From assembly GCA_029948255.1 (NCBI GenBank), contig JALIZF010001472.1:1-64000 (forward strand): a stretch of 64,000 nucleotides of DNA, written 5' to 3'. The position numbers and the translations under genes were made by a program. The notes beneath the pieces were generated by a model. The model made no database searches. It saw nothing but the letters and a program-made list of their open reading frames with translations, and was not told the DNA's origin. Shown piece after piece: positions 19,911 to 32,065 of this stretch; the first letter of the stretch is position 1, and every line of letters starts with the position of its first letter. The stretch comes from Telmatactis stephensoni. Its lineage: Eukaryota > Cnidaria > Anthozoa > Actiniaria > Isophelliidae.

Positions 19911-22900
19911 ATGTATAAGTTAAGTCTGTCGCTGTTGATGGTCTTTGTGTTAATACACGATGGATTTTCTTCTAGCTGCTTTTGCGATGTTTATGCGAAG
20001 ATATGTGAAGGTACGATAATAAACGTAAAATAAGCTGGAGATTTCGAAAAGTTTTCTTCTAGTATTTCTAGAATGTTTCAAAAGTTCTTGCCGGCCTTGT
20101 TTTTAGCGATAATAGCTCTTTATAACAGTCTGAATTCACCAAATTCGTAGAAGTTTCTTTATATTATTGTGTCCACTATTTATGTGAGGAATTTCAGCAA
20201 CCTTCGAGGTCTCTTTACTTTTTTATCATATATTAGCACTGAATCACGAAAAGTGCGTGCAATTAGCTTGGAACTTAATAGTATATTATGTTATTTTTGC
20301 ATGCGTCCCTGCTTGAATATAAAACATTCGATTTTTCAAATATGTTTGAGTTTTTTGTAGTGTTCTGTGACAGACCGATTCCTCCAGGGCTAACTATAGA
20401 TCTTTGAGCTTGTAATCGACATAGTTTGTCGTCTTTGAAATTAAATGGACAAAGAATAATAAAAAACTGAATACTGCTTATTATGAAAAAAAAAGGCAAA
20501 ACAATTATGAAAAAACGCCCCTATTTGAAAATATCCTGTTTGAGAAGAGAGTGTAAACGAACATGTAACTTCTAAGTCAAAGAACAAATAGCAGACTAGA
20601 AGGATTTAATGAAATGTTCAAACAATAGACGCCTGTCTATTCACAAGATAGTTACATTAGGTTATTTTGTCTTCAAAATCACGTGCTAGGCCCGTGCTAG
20701 GCCCAAACCTGATGTAGAAATAGAAAACGAGGCAGCGTGTTGTGTTGAGTTATAGAAGCACGCGGGAATTGTAAGAAGACGAGAGAAGTGTTAGGAGAAG
20801 CTTCTCAACACTTCTCGAGTCTTCTTACAATTCCCCAAGTGCTTCTATAACTAAACATAGCACTGCTGCCGAGTTTTCTATTTCTTTTATAAAATACAAT
20901 TGAAGTTCTAATTTCTTTTTTCGTTGGAGAAAGTTTGAAAATGTGCGCGCGCGTGCTGTGTGTTCTCATAGAGAACGCGCGACACGCGTCCTTTGGCCAA
21001 TCAGAGCGCGCGTTATATCATAGTTATTTTATAATGTCCTCTAGTAGATAGCACGGACGGGGCCGTAACATGTGACGATTAAGATATTTTACTTTCATTC
21101 TATGTTTTCATTCCTTTTCTCTCTTTAAAGTCAATTTCTTATATATCTCATGGCAAAATGGAAAAATAAATTTTATTTTGCAAAGAATATCATAACGACT
21201 ATAGTGACAATTAAACCACGATCTGAATATTGGAAACTAATAGCTAGTTTAGTGATATTTTCACGGGTGAATTATAATCACTCTATTTTACTTAAGGGAT
21301 GAGATGACAAATCTTATAAAAACTAGAAATTCCCATTTACTAATTCAAACATATCGTGTTTGTTTGCTAACTGTCTGTATCGAGGATAAAAACGGAATTC
21401 TGAATGAGCTTTCATCAGGTATTTTTAAATTCGTAAAACAGAAAAAGAATTACCATAGCTGGAAAGAGCGTGTTAAAATTAGCAAGACGTAGACAGTGAA
21501 GTTTGAAGGAATTAATTAAATCCAAAACTCGCGAGAATATGAATTTTTGAAAAGTGTGAATTTGTAAGTAGGCATCTCTTGCCTACCAGCGAATATTTTC
21601 TGATACAAAATTTCGATTTCGGAAAATTCATATCTTCGGGAGTTTGAAAGTTACTTCATTCAAACTTCACAGTTTTACTAATTAATTTTGAATTCTGATA
21701 TTATGACATGGAATTTACATCGACAGAATCAAGATTGTTAATTGTGAAAAAAATATTGGGGATAATACGATAACGATGCATATTTGAAAAGCCCGTTTGA
21801 AAGGAGAATGTAAAGGAACAACGTTTGAATTCTAAGTCAATTGAAAAAAAAGAAAAAAAAAAGACGGCAAAATTTTCATAAATTTCCAGAAATGGATTTT
21901 CAATTAAAATAACAAAATGAAAAACTCAGAGGTATACGAACTTTAGAAACACCATATATATTAGTGATTTCCGGTTTCTGCATGTCGCTTTTGTGTCTGT
22001 ATTTATGCGCTTTGAAAAAAATGCGGTCAGCCAGCTCTGATAAAAGTGCGCGAGTGTTATCCTCATTTCATTTTCACGTCTTCTGACAATCTGCTGAAGT
22101 GTAAAAACGCGTGGAGAAATAAAACATTCCAACCAATCAGATGGCGCGTAATATTCTATGACGTCATCCCTGTGTCTATGCTTTAATAACACATGGTTTA
22201 ATATTGATCAATAAGAGCCTGGTTAATACTATCATTTTTATAATGAATTGCACCCCAATGATATCTTGTTGCAGGAAAGTTGCCAGCTTCTTGTGATGAG
22301 GGATGGCAGACATACAAGGATGCCAAATCTTGCTACAAAGTCGTCAACATTCCAAGCAACTGGAGTGAAGCAAGGAAGACCTGTCTGTCTACTGGAGGTG
22401 ACCTGGTGACCATACAATCAGCCAAAGAAAACGAGTTTGTCGCAAATCTTGCACGAAAGGTCTCTAATGGTGGGTCATATGGAGGACGTTTGTGGCTTGG
22501 GCTGCAGAGAGGTAACCTCAAAAGGCAATTGATCGGTCGTCCTTGACTTTTTTTTCTTTCTTTCCGCTCCATTTCTTGCTATTCCTTCCTTTCTGTTTTT
22601 CCTCTCTCTTTAGCTTTCTTCTGTTGTTTCTTAATCCAATAACTCAATTATTCATTCAGTAATTTTCATTCTTTCTTTCTTTTTTCTTTCTTTCTTCTCT
22701 TCTTCTTTCTTTCTTTGTGTAGTCTTTTCTTTCTTCCTTTCTATCTCAATCAGTTTTCCGTTGCTTTGTTCGTTCTCTTCTATTCCGTATTTCTATTTCA
22801 GATTCCAAAAATAATTTCAAGTGGATTGATGCCACAGCCCTCTCTGGTCAGTACTCTAAGTGGAAAACCGGTGAGCCTAACAAGGTAGCTGAAAAATGCG

Positions 22901-22995
22901 GTGAGATGTGGCTTGGCCAAAAATATAAGTCATCCTGGAATGACACCCTCTGCAACCTAACTATGCATTTCATGTGCGAAAAGAGGAAAAAGTAG
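19911..22995 (+). CDS. CTL2: secreted C-type lectin, short form
   Basis: Exons 19,911-20,010, 22,275-22,511 and 22,802-22,995 with phase-1 GT-AG introns give 176 residues. The first exon encodes the signal peptide and CDVYAKIC, then ends directly in E|G, lacking the heptad neck of the long form. The lectin domain starts ASCDEGW. Exon 2 is the 237-nt type with the extra GGSYGGR loop before WLGLQR. EPN is at 137-139 and WND at 158-160. The position after EPN is K (EPNKVAEKC), unlike N or D in the paralogues, so ligand geometry may differ. Without the neck it may be monomeric (inference). Confidence 0.9.
20717..20884. repeat. 168-bp foldback in intron 1 of CTL2
   Basis: GAAATAGAAAACGAGGCAGC at the left is matched by GCTGC.GAGTTTTCTATTTC at the right. 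The arms pair through CTTCTTACAATTCCC with an AAGCTT-centred loop. An identical copy lies in CTL3 (26,275-26,442) as part of the segmental duplication. Confidence 0.9.
21440..21690. repeat. Foldback in intron 1 of CTL2 (relative at 39,245-39,490)
   Basis: GTGAAGTTTGAAGGAATT and ATATGAATTTTTGAAAA pair with ATTCATATCTTC and TTCAAACTTCAC downstream. CTL5 has a fuller version with outer arms ATTACCATAGCCGGAAAGAGC and GCTCTTTCCAGCTATGGTAAT. CTL3, otherwise nearly identical to CTL2 here, lacks it (about 26,985-27,010). Confidence 0.75.
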
Positions 22996-23006
22996 TTCAG
23001 TCTCAA

Positions 23007-23056
23007 ACCATTTGTAAATCTCCTTTGTACTGACATGACAATAAAATATTAAAAGG
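23007..23056 (+). terminator. 3'-end stem and poly(A) signal of CTL2
   Basis: The ATCTCCTTT/AAAGGAGAT pair encloses AATAAA at 23,040-23,045. Confidence 0.7.
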
Positions 23057-23759
23057 AGATAAACTAAATTATTGTCGCTGCTTATAAATCTTATATTTTT
23101 TATAACCTTAAGCTTTTTTCAATTATTTTGATCATATTTTACCACACGTAAGTTCTTAGAATGTCGAGTACTGACTTCCCAATTCGATTTTAGCCATTGT
23201 TGGCTATTGGTCCATTTTAATTTTTACCTCTTTTTTTTCAATTTTATAGTACTGTCAACAACATGCGGTTATTCATTTACGTATATTGTTACGTATATTG
23301 TTACGCATACTTTACGTCTGTGTACCTGTGATTATTTTGAATCCCATGTAGGTTTCGAAATTAAGCACGCCGCCTCCCCTCCCCCCCCCCCCCCCCCCCC
23401 AAAAAAAAAAGAAGCTAAAACGAATAACATTGCTATCGGTCTAGTTGGCCATCAAGGAAATTTCTCAAGTCAAATCTAACTCTGATCTTAGCCCGAGAAC
23501 TGATTCAGAAGTCGTTGGATTCAGTCAGGGATAAGTTGACTTGAAATAAAAAGAAAAGCGTAGTAAATGATAATCTTCTACAGACACGCACTGTACTGTA
23601 GACTTATGCTTGCTGAACATCTTAAGAAAAACTACACACACAAAAAAAGTTGTCGATCCTTTTGATCGATGCAGAAGAAGTAAGAAATAAATGAAGATAT
23701 AATTCAAAGGAAGAAAAAATTAGGAACTGATCCAGGAACTCTTGTAACTATTAAAATTA

Positions 23760-24085
23760 AAAAAGGAGAGGAAAGAAAGAATGGAAGAAAAACAAGAACA
23801 AGGAAAAAGGAAGAAAAAAAGGAAGGAAGAAAGGATGGAATGAAGGAAGAAAGAAAGAAAGGAAGGAAGGAAGGAAGGAAGGAAGGAAGGAAGGAAGGAA
23901 GGAAGGAAGAAAAGAAGGAAGAAAAGAAGAGAGGAGAAAGAAAGGAAGGAACAAAAAGGAAAAACAGAAAAAGAAAAGGAAAGAAGATATAGGTCGGGGA
24001 TTCAAACCCAATCCAAAATCACTGGACTAACAAGGTGCGTCAAGACACAACGTCATTTTTTGCACAACAATAGACAGTTAATGCT
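23760..24085 (-). mobile_element. (GGAA)n microsatellite and tRNA-like segment downstream of CTL2
   Basis: A long GGAA/GAAA tract (23,760-23,990) precedes the tRNA-like segment (B-box-like GGGTTTGAATCCCC on the - strand). The resulting Phe/Ser-rich frames on the - strand are microsatellite artefacts. Confidence 0.6.
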
Positions 24086-24087
24086 CC

Positions 24088-27000
24088 CAACCCATTAGAC
24101 ACATTAACTGACAACAGTTTGTGGATAAATGGGGAATGGTGATTAGGTCTCCGTCGCAATCACAGCCGACAGCATACTGGTCAGTGCATGGCGAGGAGAG
24201 GTAAACAACCCTCTCTCCAGGGGTGAAGAGCCCCTTGGCCGCTGAGAGGTGAAAGTCACATTCAACCTCTACTAAGGGGTGATCATCCCTTATGCTCATC
24301 CGAAGTCACATCAGATAGCATTGCATGGCAAGGAGAGGTATCCTCTCTCCAGGAGGGTAACCCCCTGGGCCGCTGAGGGGAGAAAATCACATTCTACCCC
24401 TACTTAAGGGTGATACTCCCTACTTTAGACTACGCAGGCTAGATTTTGTACACATAGCAGCAGAGCTCGATCGTTGTCAAACAAACACTGTTTTTACAAT
24501 CGACTTTTCCCTCAAAACCTTTCGCAAACCACCACAAACCTGAACAATTCCTTAAAAACAAACTTCTAACACATTCGGTTAAAGCTGTGCCTGGTTATAT
24601 GAGAAAAAGAATTAGAATTCGTTCTCTACTTACCGACTATCGGACTTAGTATCCAGACGATAACAATCACATGGAGCACATGCACAGGAGTGTCTACAAT
24701 AAGCTTGGGTTTTCCTGTTTCATTCCAAATGTCTTCGTCGACGCCATATTTATCGAAAAACTTGGAGGATGTTTAATTATTGGTTATAAAAGGCAGGTAT
24801 TTCTGGAAATAGGTCATATTTTAAAGGTGATGATCGTGTCAAGTAAGCCTCGGGTCAATTTCGTGTGCTTTCCGTCCATTCACAACAAGTGCGAGTCAGA
24901 TCCGAGACAGACGAATATTCTACGACAATTAAACTTTACGAAAAGTAACTTACACTCCTACTTACTTACACAGGTGATGACATATTGCGTTACTGGCTTG
25001 TCACAAAACCTATAGTAATTCCCATTTACTTATTCAAACAAATCGTGCTTGTTTGCTAACTGTCTGTATCGAGGGTGAAAGGGTTTTTGAGTTCTGAGAT
25101 GGTTTAAAAATGTTATATAGCAGACTTCAATTCCATTGTTTTGATTCTATTAAATTTGACTACTACACAGTTTAACTGTTATATTTTGTTTCGGGGCCGG
25201 GTTAAAAGTAAAAACGCTCACGGTTTTTTTATGAAGACCAAAAAAAAAAAAAAAAAAAAAAAAAATCAAAAAGAACCATGAATAGTTGTTAGACAATGAG
25301 TCCACCCCCAATTATATGTAAAATCTGCGTGCGAAAATTCACGAAAAAACATGTTTAAATGCTCACCCAATTAACTACTCAACTGTTCGACAACTGTGTT
25401 ATTTGGAATCTCGCGTAGAACTGAGCAACAAAGACGAACTTTTCCACTCTGCAAACTCAACTAGAACAATGTATAAGTTAAGTCTGTCGCTGTTGATGGT
25501 CTTTGTGTTAATACACGATGGATATTCTTCTAGCTGCTTTTGCGATGTTTATGCGAAGATATGTGAAGGTACGATAATAAACGTAAAATAAGCTGGAGAT
25601 TTCGAAAAGTTTTCTTCTAGTATTTCTAGAATGTTTCAAAAGTTCTTGCCGGCCTTGTTTTTAGCGATAATAGCTCTTTATAACAGTCTGAATTCACCAA
25701 ATTCGTAGAAGTTTCTTTATATTATTGTGTCCACTATTTATGTGAGGAATTTCAGCAACCTTCGAGGCCTCTTTACTTTTTTATCATATATTAGCACTGA
25801 ATCACGAAAAGTGCGTGCAATTAGCTTGGAACTTAATAGTATATTATGTTATTTTTGCATGCGTCCCTGCTTGAATATAAAACATTCGATTTTTCAAATA
25901 TGTTTGAGTTTTTTGTAGTGTTCTGTGACAGACCGATTCCTCCAGGGCTAACTATAGATCTTTGAGCTTGTAATCGACATAGTTTGTCGTCTTTGAAATT
26001 AAATGGACAAAGAATAATAAAAAACTGAATACTGCTTATTATGAAAAAAAAAGGCAAAACAATTATGAAAAAACGCCCCTATTTGAAAATATCCTGTTTG
26101 AGAAGAGAGTGTAAACGAACATGTAACTTCTAAGTCAAAGAACAAATAGCAGACTAGAAGGATTTAATGAAATGTTCAAACAATAGACGCCTGTCTATTC
26201 ACAAGATAGTTACATTAGGTTATTTTGTCTTCAAAATCACGTGCTAGGCCCGTGCTAGGCCCAAACCTGATGTAGAAATAGAAAACGAGGCAGCGTGTTG
26301 TGTTGAGTTATAGAAGCACGCGGGAATTGTAAGAAGACGAGAGAAGTGTTAGGAGAAGCTTCTCAACACTTCTCGAGTCTTCTTACAATTCCCCAAGTGC
26401 TTCTATAACTAAACATAGCACTGCTGCCGAGTTTTCTATTTCTTTTATAAAATACAATTGAAGTTCTAATTTCTTTTTTCGTTGGAGAAAGTTTGAAAAT
26501 GTGCGCGCGCGTGCTGTGTGTTCTCATAGAGAACGCGCGACACGCGTCCTTTGGCCAATCAGAGCGCGCGTTATATCATAGTTATTTTATAATGTCCTCT
26601 AGTAGATAGCACGGACGGGGCCGTAACATGTGACGATTAAGATATTTTACTTTCATTCTATGTTTTCATTCCTTTTCTCTCTTTAAAGTCAATTTCTTAT
26701 ATATCTCATGGCAAAATGGAAAAATAAATTTTATTTTGCAAAGAATATCATAACGACTATAGTGACAATTAAACCACGATCTGAATATTGGAAACTAATA
26801 GCCAGTTTAGTGATATTTTCACGGGTGAATTATAATCACTCTATTTTACTTAAGGGATGAGATGACAAATCTTATAAAAACTATAGAAATTCCCATTTAC
26901 TTATTCAAACATATCGTGTTTGTTTGCCAACTGTCTGTATCGAGGATAAAAACGGAATTCTGAATGAGCTTTTATCAGGTATTTTTAAAGTCGTAATTTA

Positions 27001-27860
27001 AAAATTTACTAATTTTGAATTCTGATATTATGACATGGAATTTACATCGACAGAATCAAGACTGTTAATTGTGAAAAAAATATTGGCGGAATACGATAAC
27101 GATGCATATTTGAAAAGCCCGTTTGAAAGGAGAATGTAAAGGAACAACGTTTGAATTCTAAGTCAATTGGAAAAAAAAAAAAAAGACGGCAAAATTTTCA
27201 TAAATTTCCAGAAATGGATTTTCAATTAAAATAACAAAATGAAAAACTCAGAGGTATACGAACTTTAGAAACACCATATATATTAGTGATTTCCGGTTTC
27301 TGCATGTCGCTTTTGTGTCTGTATTTATGCGCTTTGAAAAAAATGCGGTCAGCCAGCTGAAAAAAGTGCGCGAGTGTTATCCTCATTTCATTTTCACGTC
27401 TTCTGACAATCTGCTGAAGTGTAAAAACGCGTGGAGAAATAAAACATTCCAACCAATCAGATGGCGCGTAATATTCTATGACGTCATCCCTGTGTCTATG
27501 CTTTAATAACACATGGTTTAATATTGATCAATAAGAGCCTGGTTAATACTATCATTTTTATAATGAATAGTGCCCCAATGATATCTTGTTGCAGGAAAGT
27601 TGCCAGCTTCTTGTGATGAGGGATGGCAGACATACAAGGATGCCAAATCTTGCTACAAAGTCGTCAACATTCCAAGCAATTGGAACGAAGCAAGGAAGAC
27701 TTGTCTGTGTACTGGAGGTGACCTGGTGATGATACAATCAGCCAAAGAAAATGAGTTTGTCGCAAATCTGGCACGAACGGTCTCTAAGGGCGGGTCATAT
27801 GGAGGACGTTTGTGGATTGGGCTGCAGAGAGGTAACCTCAAAAGGCAATTGATTGGTCGT
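24088..27860. repeat. Recent segmental duplication, copy 2
   Basis: This is the counterpart of 18,541-22,540. It lacks the 21,440-21,690 foldback and has a poly-A expansion at 25,240-25,265. Confidence 0.95.
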
Positions 27861-28256
27861 CCTTGACTTTTTTTCTTTCTTTCCGTTCAATTTCTTGTTA
27901 TCGTTCGTTCATCTATCCATCCATTCATTTCGTTCTTTTTTTCTTCTTTTCTTCTCTCTTTCTTTCTAGATCTGTTATTCCTTAATCCACTCACTCAATT
28001 ATTCAATCGACTTTTTGTTGTTTTTCTGGTCTTCTTGACTGTATTCCGAATGTATATTTCAGATGCCAATAAAAAGTTCAAGTGGATTGATGGCACAGCC
28101 CTCTCTGGTCAGTACTCTAAATGGAAAACCGGTGAGCCTAACAACGTAGCTGAAGAATGCGGTGAGATGTGGCTTGGCCAAAAATACAAGTCATCCTGGA
28201 ATGATGAAAGTTGCAACACAACTATGCATTTCATGTGCGAAAAAAGGAAAAAGTAA
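25469..28256 (+). CDS. CTL3: secreted C-type lectin, short form (recent duplicate of CTL2)
   Basis: Exons 25,469-25,568, 27,595-27,831 and 28,063-28,256 encode 176 residues. Exon 1 differs from CTL2 at one visible residue (Y for F before SSS) and intron 1 is nearly identical. Exon 3 is more diverged: it starts DANKKF as in CTL5, has EPN at 137-139 and WND at 158-160, and reads ESCNTTMHF where CTL2 reads TLCNLTMHF. The duplication tract therefore ends before exon 3, or exon 3 was exchanged with a CTL5-like copy. No AATAAA lies in the 3' block (ACAAAATATATT), so a variant signal must be used. Confidence 0.9.
26275..26442. repeat. 168-bp foldback in intron 1 of CTL3
   Basis: Duplicate of the hairpin at 20,717-20,884. 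Confidence 0.9.
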
Positions 28257-28276
28257 TTCCTCAAACTATTTGTAAA

Positions 28277-28321
28277 TCTCCTTTCTACTAACATGAAAAC
28301 AAAATATATTAAAAGGAGATC
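28277..28321 (+). terminator. 3'-end stem of CTL3
   Basis: ATCTCCTTT and AAAGGAGAT are retained, but AATAAA is replaced by AACAAAATATATT. ATTAAA near the right arm is the best remaining signal. Confidence 0.55.
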
Positions 28322-28689
28322 AATGAAATTATTGTTACTGCTTGTTATATTACTGTCAACAACATTTGATTTTTTTTATTTACGTATGTTATTACGTATA
28401 TTTACGTCTGTAGCACATTGATTATTTTGAATCCCATGAAGGTCTCGAAATTAAGCGCATCCCCTTCCCTCCCCTCCCCCTCAAAACAGGTCGCAAGCTA
28501 AAACGAACCAACATTTTGCCATCAAGGAGATTCTCAAGTCAAATCTAGCTTTGATCTAAGCCCGAGAACTAATTCAGAAGTCGTTGGATTCAGTCAGGGA
28601 TAAGTTGACAAAGCAAAGGCAAAGCACTATAATATTTAGCGTCGGTAGTTCCTTCAGCTGAACGCTGGTCTCCCAGGAAGCCGACGGTG

Positions 28690-28866
28690 CGCTCTTTACC
28701 CCCTCTTTCCATCAGTGCTCCGTTTTAAGGGTATTTAAAGCTAATTAAAGCTACACGGAATGGAAAGAAGTCGCAACAAGTGTGAGGTGATCTGACAGAG
28801 AATGGAACGTACTCGGAACCTCTCACATCAGAAAGCCGCGCACTAACCAACTGAGCTACACTTGAT
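28690..28866 (-). mobile_element. tRNA-derived SINE, copy 2
   Basis: Same body as 7,768-7,945 (TTTAAAGCTAATTAAAGCTA on +). On the - strand an A-box-like TAGCTCAGTTGGTTAGTGC is followed by a less perfect B box. It is inserted in the 3' flank of CTL3; other units lack it. Confidence 0.8.
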
Positions 28867-29059
28867 CTTATCAAAATGAAAAGGACACGCTTTAAAAGCA
28901 TACTAACTGTGAGCTTATGTTGACTATAAAATCCCAAGGAAAAGTGGGCAAGAGACAAAATAGTTGTCAATTCTTTTGATCGATGGGAGAAGAAGAAGTA
29001 AAAGTGAAGAATTAATTCAATGAAAGACCAAAATGACTGACAGGAGGCCTTGTAACTGA

Positions 29060-29074
29060 TAAAAAAGGATTGAA

Positions 29075-29130
<56 letters not shown>

Positions 29131-29240
29131 AAATAAGAAAGTGACATAGGTCGCGGGATTCGAGCCAGGTCTAAAATCACCGGACTAAAAAGGTGCGCCA
29201 GAAAACAACGTAATTTGCACAACAATAAACAGTCCATTTA
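29060..29240 (-). mobile_element. (GAAA)n and tRNA-like segment downstream of CTL3
   Basis: Uninterrupted (GAAA)n at about 29,075-29,130, then the tRNA-like piece. On the - strand the A-box-like TGGCGCACCTTTTTAGTCC and a B-box-like CTGGCTCGAATCCCG are the best preserved of the series. Confidence 0.6.
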
Positions 29241-30491
29241 CGTGATGTACAAGGTCACGCCTCAAAATCTCTACTAGACACTGATAGTTGAATGGTATGG
29301 CGCGGTTGTACATGGCCTAGGTGCGAGCATGTGTCGTAAGAGTAGCGAAGATTGCACGGTCCGTTTTATATTCAGTTTGAACTTGCCGAGAGTTTGAACG
29401 ACCCGGCGATAATATTTGCATTTTCTTTTTAAAGTTTATTTTCTATATATTTCATTGTAAAAATGAAAATTCAAATTTCAATTTCATTTGAGAACCTAGT
29501 GTACTAGGTTGGAGCGGTTTTAACCTTCAAATAAACTGGCAAACTAATGATTTAAAAAAGATGACTCGAATGGTTTTCATTTGACCATGAAGGAATAGAC
29601 AAAGTAATTGAGTTCTTGGTAGCAGACTCCAAACTCACTGCTTTTTTGTCCGATAGTTTAGCGGGTGTTTTATTTAATCAGCGAAAAAAGACGAATATTG
29701 AGTGACAACTTTTGATATATAGAACAAAAGAAGACAATGGGTTTATACTAAGAACTATAAGTTGGTCATCAATTTCTTCACGGGTTAACTGAATGAAATC
29801 ACTATATCAACAAGAAAATTAAATATAAATATAGTAGATCGAAATAATCATAGAAATAAAAGGAAACAATGGAATTAGAGTCTGCTAATGTTATTGCCCT
29901 GAAATCTTTTTCCACGGGTTAAATTAGAGCGATTTTAGGGTAATACACTTTGGAACGGACTTCCATCAGTGTACGTATACTGGAAAAAATCGTACGTAGA
30001 AATATTGCTAAACAGAAACTATAGAAATTACTGCTGGCACTCTTTGAATGATATATATCAAGGAGTCATGAATTTACAGTGATTACTGGAACATCCTTAG
30101 ACTCTAGTCCTATTGTTTTTATTTTGATTCTATTTTAACTATTGTATTTTGTTTCAAATAAGGAATATTTATTTGAGTTGCGAGTGTCAGTAAAATAAAT
30201 GACGAATGCATATGTTCTCCTTAATGAAAATGATATCAAAGTTAAATAAATCCACGAAGCAATACATGATTATATATTTAATGAATATTTATTAGAAAAT
30301 CTCACCCTCTATTATGTAAAACCGTTTTAATTTGTGTGGCAATTCATGATAAAACACGTTCTAAAAGTTCACCACAATTCAACTGTTTAACTGACAGTTT
30401 TATTTGAAATCTCGCGTCGCGCTAAGCAACATATATACAAACCAGCGAAATTTTGCACAATTTTCACTTACAAAACTCAACGACCAGAGCA

Positions 30492-32001
30492 ATGTATAAG
30501 TTAAGTCTGTCGTTGTTGATGGTCTTTGTGTTAATGCACGATGGATATTCTTTCCTCTTTTGCGATGTTTATGCGAAAGTGTGTTTTTCTCCTAAGTTGA
30601 TGGCCAAGATCGACAAATTGGAACAAAAAGTGGACCAGTTGTTGACAAAGTGTACAGGTAAGCTATATTACATAAAAACTAAACTAAAGTAAGATAGAGA
30701 TTTCAGAAACTTTTAATTCCTCTCGTATATTTGGACATAAATAACCTAGTCAAAAGTTCTTCTATTTTGTTCTTAACGAAAATCACTGAACAACTTGATT
30801 TATGCATGATGTATCAGACTAAAAACAAATTATAAAACAACAAATGTTAAACATCTTAAAATTATTTTCTGGAAATTTTCAAATTCAAATTTGTATCTTC
30901 ACCTGATTTGTATGACTAGTGATTCAAATATAGCCAAACTAGAAAGCCCCCCACCGCGAAATAGGCTTCAAATACAGACTCTTCGTAAAATAAGCCCCCT
31001 TACTACGATTTGTATTTGACCATGAACTGCAAACATTGACGTTAAAATATAGTGAAAATAAAAAGTATATTTGTCTTCATCTTCGTCTATTTTACGTCTT
31101 CATCTAGTGGAGATAAAGCTGATTTCAACCAATCAGAAAGCGTGTAATATTCCGTGACGTCATCTGTGTGTTTGTGCTTTATTAATCACACATGGTTCTT
31201 GACCAATCAGAACTCGCGTAATATACTATCATTCATAATAAATAATGCTACATCATGATATCTTGTAGGAAGCTCACCAGCCTCCTGCCCAGAAGGCTGG
31301 AAGACATACAATGGCTCTACATCTTGCTACAAGATCGACAACATCACAAAAAGCTGGAACGAAGCAAGGAACAGTTGTTTGTCTGCTGGAGGTGACCTGG
31401 TGACGATCAAGTCAGCCAAAGAAAACGAGTTTGTCGCAAATTTGGCACGAACGGTTTCTAAGAGTGGGTCCCGTGGAGGACGTATATGGATTGGGCTGCA
31501 GAGAGGTAAACTGAAAAGGCAATTGATCGGTCGTCCTTGACTTTTTCTTTCTTTCTTTCAGCTCAATTTCTTGCTATCTTTTGTTTATCTAATCATCCAT
31601 ATTCCTTTCTATTTTTCCTCTCTCGTTCTTTCTTCTGTTGTTTCTTTATCCAATCACTCAATTATTCATTCAATAATTTTTTCTTTTTTCTTTCTTTCTT
31701 CCCTTCTTCTTTCTTTATTTGTTTAGTCTTTTCTTTCTTCCTTCTATCTCAATTTTTCGTTACTTTGTTCGTTCTCCTCTATTTCCGTATTTTTATTCCA
31801 GATTCCAATAAAAAGTTCAAGTGGATTGATGGCACAGCCCTCTCTGGTCAGTACTCTAAGTGGAACACCGGTGAGCCTAACAACCTCGGAGGGAATGAAA
31901 AATGCGGTGAGATGTGGCTTGGTCAAAAATACAAGTCTTCCTGGAATGATCAAGGCTGCAGCACAACTTCGCATTTCATGTGCGAAAAGAGGAAAAAGTA
32001 A
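30492..32001 (+). CDS. CTL4: secreted C-type lectin, long neck form with mosaic exon 2
   Basis: Exons 30,492-30,657, 31,269-31,505 and 31,802-32,001 encode 200 residues. It has the signal peptide, heptad neck, lectin domain with WIGLQR, EPN (159-161) and WND (182-184). It is the only gene with long exon 1, the 237-nt exon 2 and the 200-nt exon 3. Exon 2 begins like CTL1 ([22 protein letters not shown]) but ends like the CTL2/3/5 group (ARTVSK.GS.GGR.WIGLQR). A crossover or gene conversion inside exon 2 is the simplest reading. Intron 1 is only 0.6 kb, against 3.6 kb in CTL1. It is the most compact locus in the array. Confidence 0.92.
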
Positions 32002-32012
32002 TTCCTCAAACC

Positions 32013-32065
32013 ATTTGTAAATCTCCTTTGTACTGACATGACAATAAAATATTAAAAGGAGATCA
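32013..32065 (+). terminator. 3'-end stem and poly(A) signal of CTL4
   Basis: The conserved stem encloses AATAAA at 32,043-32,048. Confidence 0.7.

Larger units (their letters stand above)
18541..22540. repeat. Recent segmental duplication, copy 1 (copy 2 at 24,088-27,860)
   Basis: The unit carrying the upstream flank, exon 1, intron 1 and exon 2 of CTL2 recurs for CTL3 about 5.56 kb downstream. Over 19,900-21,300 the copies look essentially identical, including intron sequence, so the duplication is recent. Differences include a C-run (18,809-18,830), the 21,440-21,690 foldback absent from copy 2, and short indels. Confidence 0.95.

Noticed and set aside
20169..20360. Identical 63-codon frames in intron 1 of CTL2 and CTL3
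   Set aside because: Identity reflects the recent duplication of non-coding DNA. The equivalent region in CTL5 is not open in the same way.
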